This document shows positions 61,968 through 64,000 of a stretch of DNA of 64,000 nucleotides, in pieces. The notes under the pieces are model-generated. The model had not been told where the DNA came from, did not search any database, and worked only from the letters and a program-made list of their open reading frames with translations. The stretch is from Nymphaea colorata (lineage: Eukaryota > Streptophyta > Magnoliopsida > Nymphaeales > Nymphaeaceae), in NCBI RefSeq assembly GCF_008831285.2, contig NC_045138.2, forward strand, positions 35,827,115 to 35,891,114. The letters run 5' to 3'. Position numbers and translations under genes: made by a program. The first letter of the stretch is position 1. Each line of letters opens with the position of its first letter.

Positions 61968-64000
61968 TCAACCCGACTCGCTTGAACTAGAGCTCGAGCT
62001 CGAGCTAGAGCTAGAGCTAGATGACTTCTTATGTTTGGATTTTTGTACCTTATTTGCCAGCATATCTTTTGAACTCGAGTCATCTACCTTATTGTTGTCA
62101 TTAGTTGATGTATTTTCTCTGTTTACATCAAAGCTGTTGTGGGGTTCCTTCTTACCAACTTTGTCAGATTTTCTTTCTTCGACCACACGCACTTCAACAA
62201 TGGCAGTCTGAAGTTCGATCATCTCAAGATTCGACCTCTCAGAGTTGGAAGCTACATGTTGATCCTGTTCTAAAATAGGTTTATTGAGGGAGTTTTCCCC
62301 AGGACCCTGCTTGTTAAATTGTTTTAATGCCAAGTCAATATCCTGAACTTGAAGCGTTCTTGCTTCAAGCACTTCCAACATTTCATGATTCTCATGCAAA
62401 CTGGGGAAGTGTTTGACATCAGCTTGGGAATCATGTTTCTCACTATCGCCTTGAGAAAACTGGTTTAACATGTCATGATGAGATCTTGCTTCAACAAATT
62501 CTGCCTCTGACTCGTCGTACCTCACTTCCAAATGCTCCCATGCAGAGCCACCCTCATACAGAGTAGAATCATTTTCATGTTCAGCCAAATCATGAGTGAA
62601 TTGTTTGCTAGATTCTCCCTCCCTGAACTGCTTGAAAGCAAGATCAATGTCCTCCACTGATTGTGCCTCAAGAACCTTCATCTGTGTCAAGGAACTTGTT
62701 TCAGGAGTTTCCTCAGACTCTTTACCAGATTCCATTTGTTTTTGAAATGATTTGCTAGATTCTCCCTCCCTGAACTGCTTGAAAGCAAGATCAATGTCCT
62801 CCACTGATTGTGCCTCAAGAACTATCATCTGTGTCAAGGAACTTGTTTCAGAAGTTTCCTCAGACTCTTTACCAGATTCCATTTGTTTTTTAAATGATTT
62901 GCTAGATTCTCCCTCCCTGAACTGCTTGAAAGCAAGATCAATGTCCTCCACTGATTGTGCCTCAAGAACTATCATCTGTGTCAAGGAACTTGTTTCAGCT
63001 GTTTCCTCAGACTCTTCACCAGATTCCATTTGTTTTTGAAATGATTTGCTAGATTCTCCCTCCCTGAACTGCTTGAAAGCAAGATCAATGTCCTCCACTG
63101 ATTGTGCCTCAAGAACTATCATCTGTGTCAAGGAACTTGTTTCAGCTGTTTCCTCAGACTCTTTACCAGATTCCATTTGTTTTTGAAATGATTTGCTGGA
63201 TTCTCCCTCCCTGAACTGCTTGAAAGCAAGATGAATGTCCTCCACTGATTGTGCTTCAAGAACTATCATCTGTGTCAAGGAACTTGTTCCAACAGCTTCC
63301 TCAGACTCTTCACCAGATTCCAATTGTTTTTTAGGCTTTTGGACACATAACATCTCTTCTGCAACTCCAAAGTCACCAATCGAATCCAATTCCTGCAGCA
63401 GGTCTTCATCAAGCTCTTTCATGGATTCTACTTCCCCTTCTCCCATGACCCAATTGTCATGGTCGGCACCTAGATACTCCTGGGAAATCCTAGTAACACC
63501 TGATTGATTCATCTCATTATGCAAGTCTAAAGAATCTGAGACAGACATTCTGATCTCTTGAATTATTGAAGTTCCCATGAACTCCCTCCTTGTGCTACAT
63601 TCTTTAGTTGCATCTGATAATGGCACAGAGACATGCTTTGGTAATTCATCATCGGATCCACTTGGTTTTGGCTCCACGCCAGGTGAACTTGCTGATTCCA
63701 GAAGCTTCAAGGGCTCCAAAGTGGTTGATGCAGTAATGCGAACACCAGTGTGCCCCACAGAACCAACATCATCACTAGACAATTGCATATAATCAACATG
63801 CAAATTTCCAGTATCGTGGAACCCTACCACCTGAAAATCAGCACAGCAACATTTATTATCCAATGCTTTGAAAATGTTCCTGAATATTAATAAAGAATTG
63901 ATGATATTTCAAGAAACTGACCTTTGATCCTCCTCCATTATCAACAGATAACGGATGAACAGCTGATTCATCTCCTGTAACACGTGCCCCATCTGATACT
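61968..64000 (-). CDS. Plant protein with 49-residue tandem repeats and poly-Ser tail, 3' part only
   Basis: Two minus-strand exons are visible: 63922-64000 (continuing past the right edge) and the last exon 61968-63830 (1863 bp, 620 residues and stop). The join GGSK|VVGF is in phase 0. The protein is acidic and Ser/Glu-rich. Its core is a tandem array whose unit contains VLEAQSVEDIDLAFKQF. A diverged relative, VLEARTLQVQDIDLALKQF, follows nearer the C-terminus. The end is a lysine-rich stretch, about 16 serines and ESG. The 'EA-x-S-x-ED-I-DLAFKQ' phrase recalls a family of large plant proteins of unknown function with N-terminal membrane helices (Arabidopsis At5g17910 type); that assignment is from memory and moderate. 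The N-terminal part lies outside the window. An alternative in-frame start at 63863 would ignore the strong splice acceptor TTTTCAG at 63831. Confidence 0.78.
62601..63336 (-). repeat. Coding minisatellite: five units of exactly 147 bp
   Basis: The phrase ctgaactgcttgaaagcaag recurs at 62623, 62770, 62917, 63064 and 63211, each exactly 147 bp (49 codons) apart. Units are nearly identical at the DNA level, including synonymous sites, so the array expanded recently. The unit nearest the N-terminus (63190-63336) is the most diverged, with IHLAF for IDLAF and a changed acidic linker. Confidence 0.97.

Noticed and set aside
62752..63507. Plus-strand ORFs with repeated CASRTIICVKELV text
   Set aside because: They are the antisense of the 147-bp coding repeats.

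Overview
This window is nuclear DNA from a flowering plant. The evidence is GT-AG introns with T-rich acceptors, AT-rich spacers, and a gene set typical of angiosperms: a P5A-ATPase, a DUF630/DUF632 protein, an NDR1/HIN1-like LEA_2 protein and a large-subunit-type plant protein with Ser-rich tail. It also has plant-type repeats (a Ty1/copia remnant, a SINE-like tRNA head, microsatellites). I cannot name the species. There is no bacterial operon, phage, CRISPR array or rRNA. I rebuilt seven complete or near-complete gene models plus one gene cut by the right edge by joining exons by hand. For every model I checked that the reading phase closes across all junctions; for six of them this runs from ATG to stop.

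Layout. 1-3830 (-): isoprenylcysteine carboxyl methyltransferase (ICMT), three exons seen, last exon probably beyond the left edge. 5203-9807 (+): NSE1, the RING-like subunit of the SMC5/6 complex, six exons, 378 aa. 10780-14613 (-): PQ-loop repeat membrane transporter, eleven exons including 27- and 21-bp microexons, 408 aa. 14614-22180: repeat-rich spacer. 22181-26201 (+): DUF630/DUF632 protein with a myristoylation-type N-terminus, four coding exons, 764 aa. 28502-35764 (+): ERGIC3-type cargo receptor, thirteen exons, 383 aa. 35765-40985: spacer with a decayed copia pol fragment and a 3 x 167-bp tandem repeat. 40986-41786 (-): intronless LEA_2/NHL protein, 266 aa, markedly GC-rich at third positions. 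45321-58689 (-): P5A-type ATPase of the MIA/PDR2 family, 21 coding exons, 1195 aa, with a probable 5'-UTR intron and minimal uORFs. 61968-64000 (-): last exons of a plant protein with five near-identical 49-residue repeats and a poly-Ser tail.

The genes do not form one pathway. Three act in the endomembrane system (ICMT and the P5A-ATPase in the ER, ERGIC3 between ER and Golgi), but plant gene order rarely reflects function and I draw no conclusion from this. ICMT and NSE1 are divergent (1.37 kb between start codons). NSE1 and the PQ-loop gene are convergent (about 1 kb between stops).

I found no clearly new biological system. The observations most worth a second look are: an AUG-stop (ATGTAA) plus two other tiny uORFs in the probable leader of the P5A-ATPase; the exact 147-bp coding minisatellite in the rightmost gene; a GC-AG intron; one A-rich element present in introns of two unrelated genes; microexons in the PQ-loop gene; and a duplicated basic motif in the NSE1 tail.
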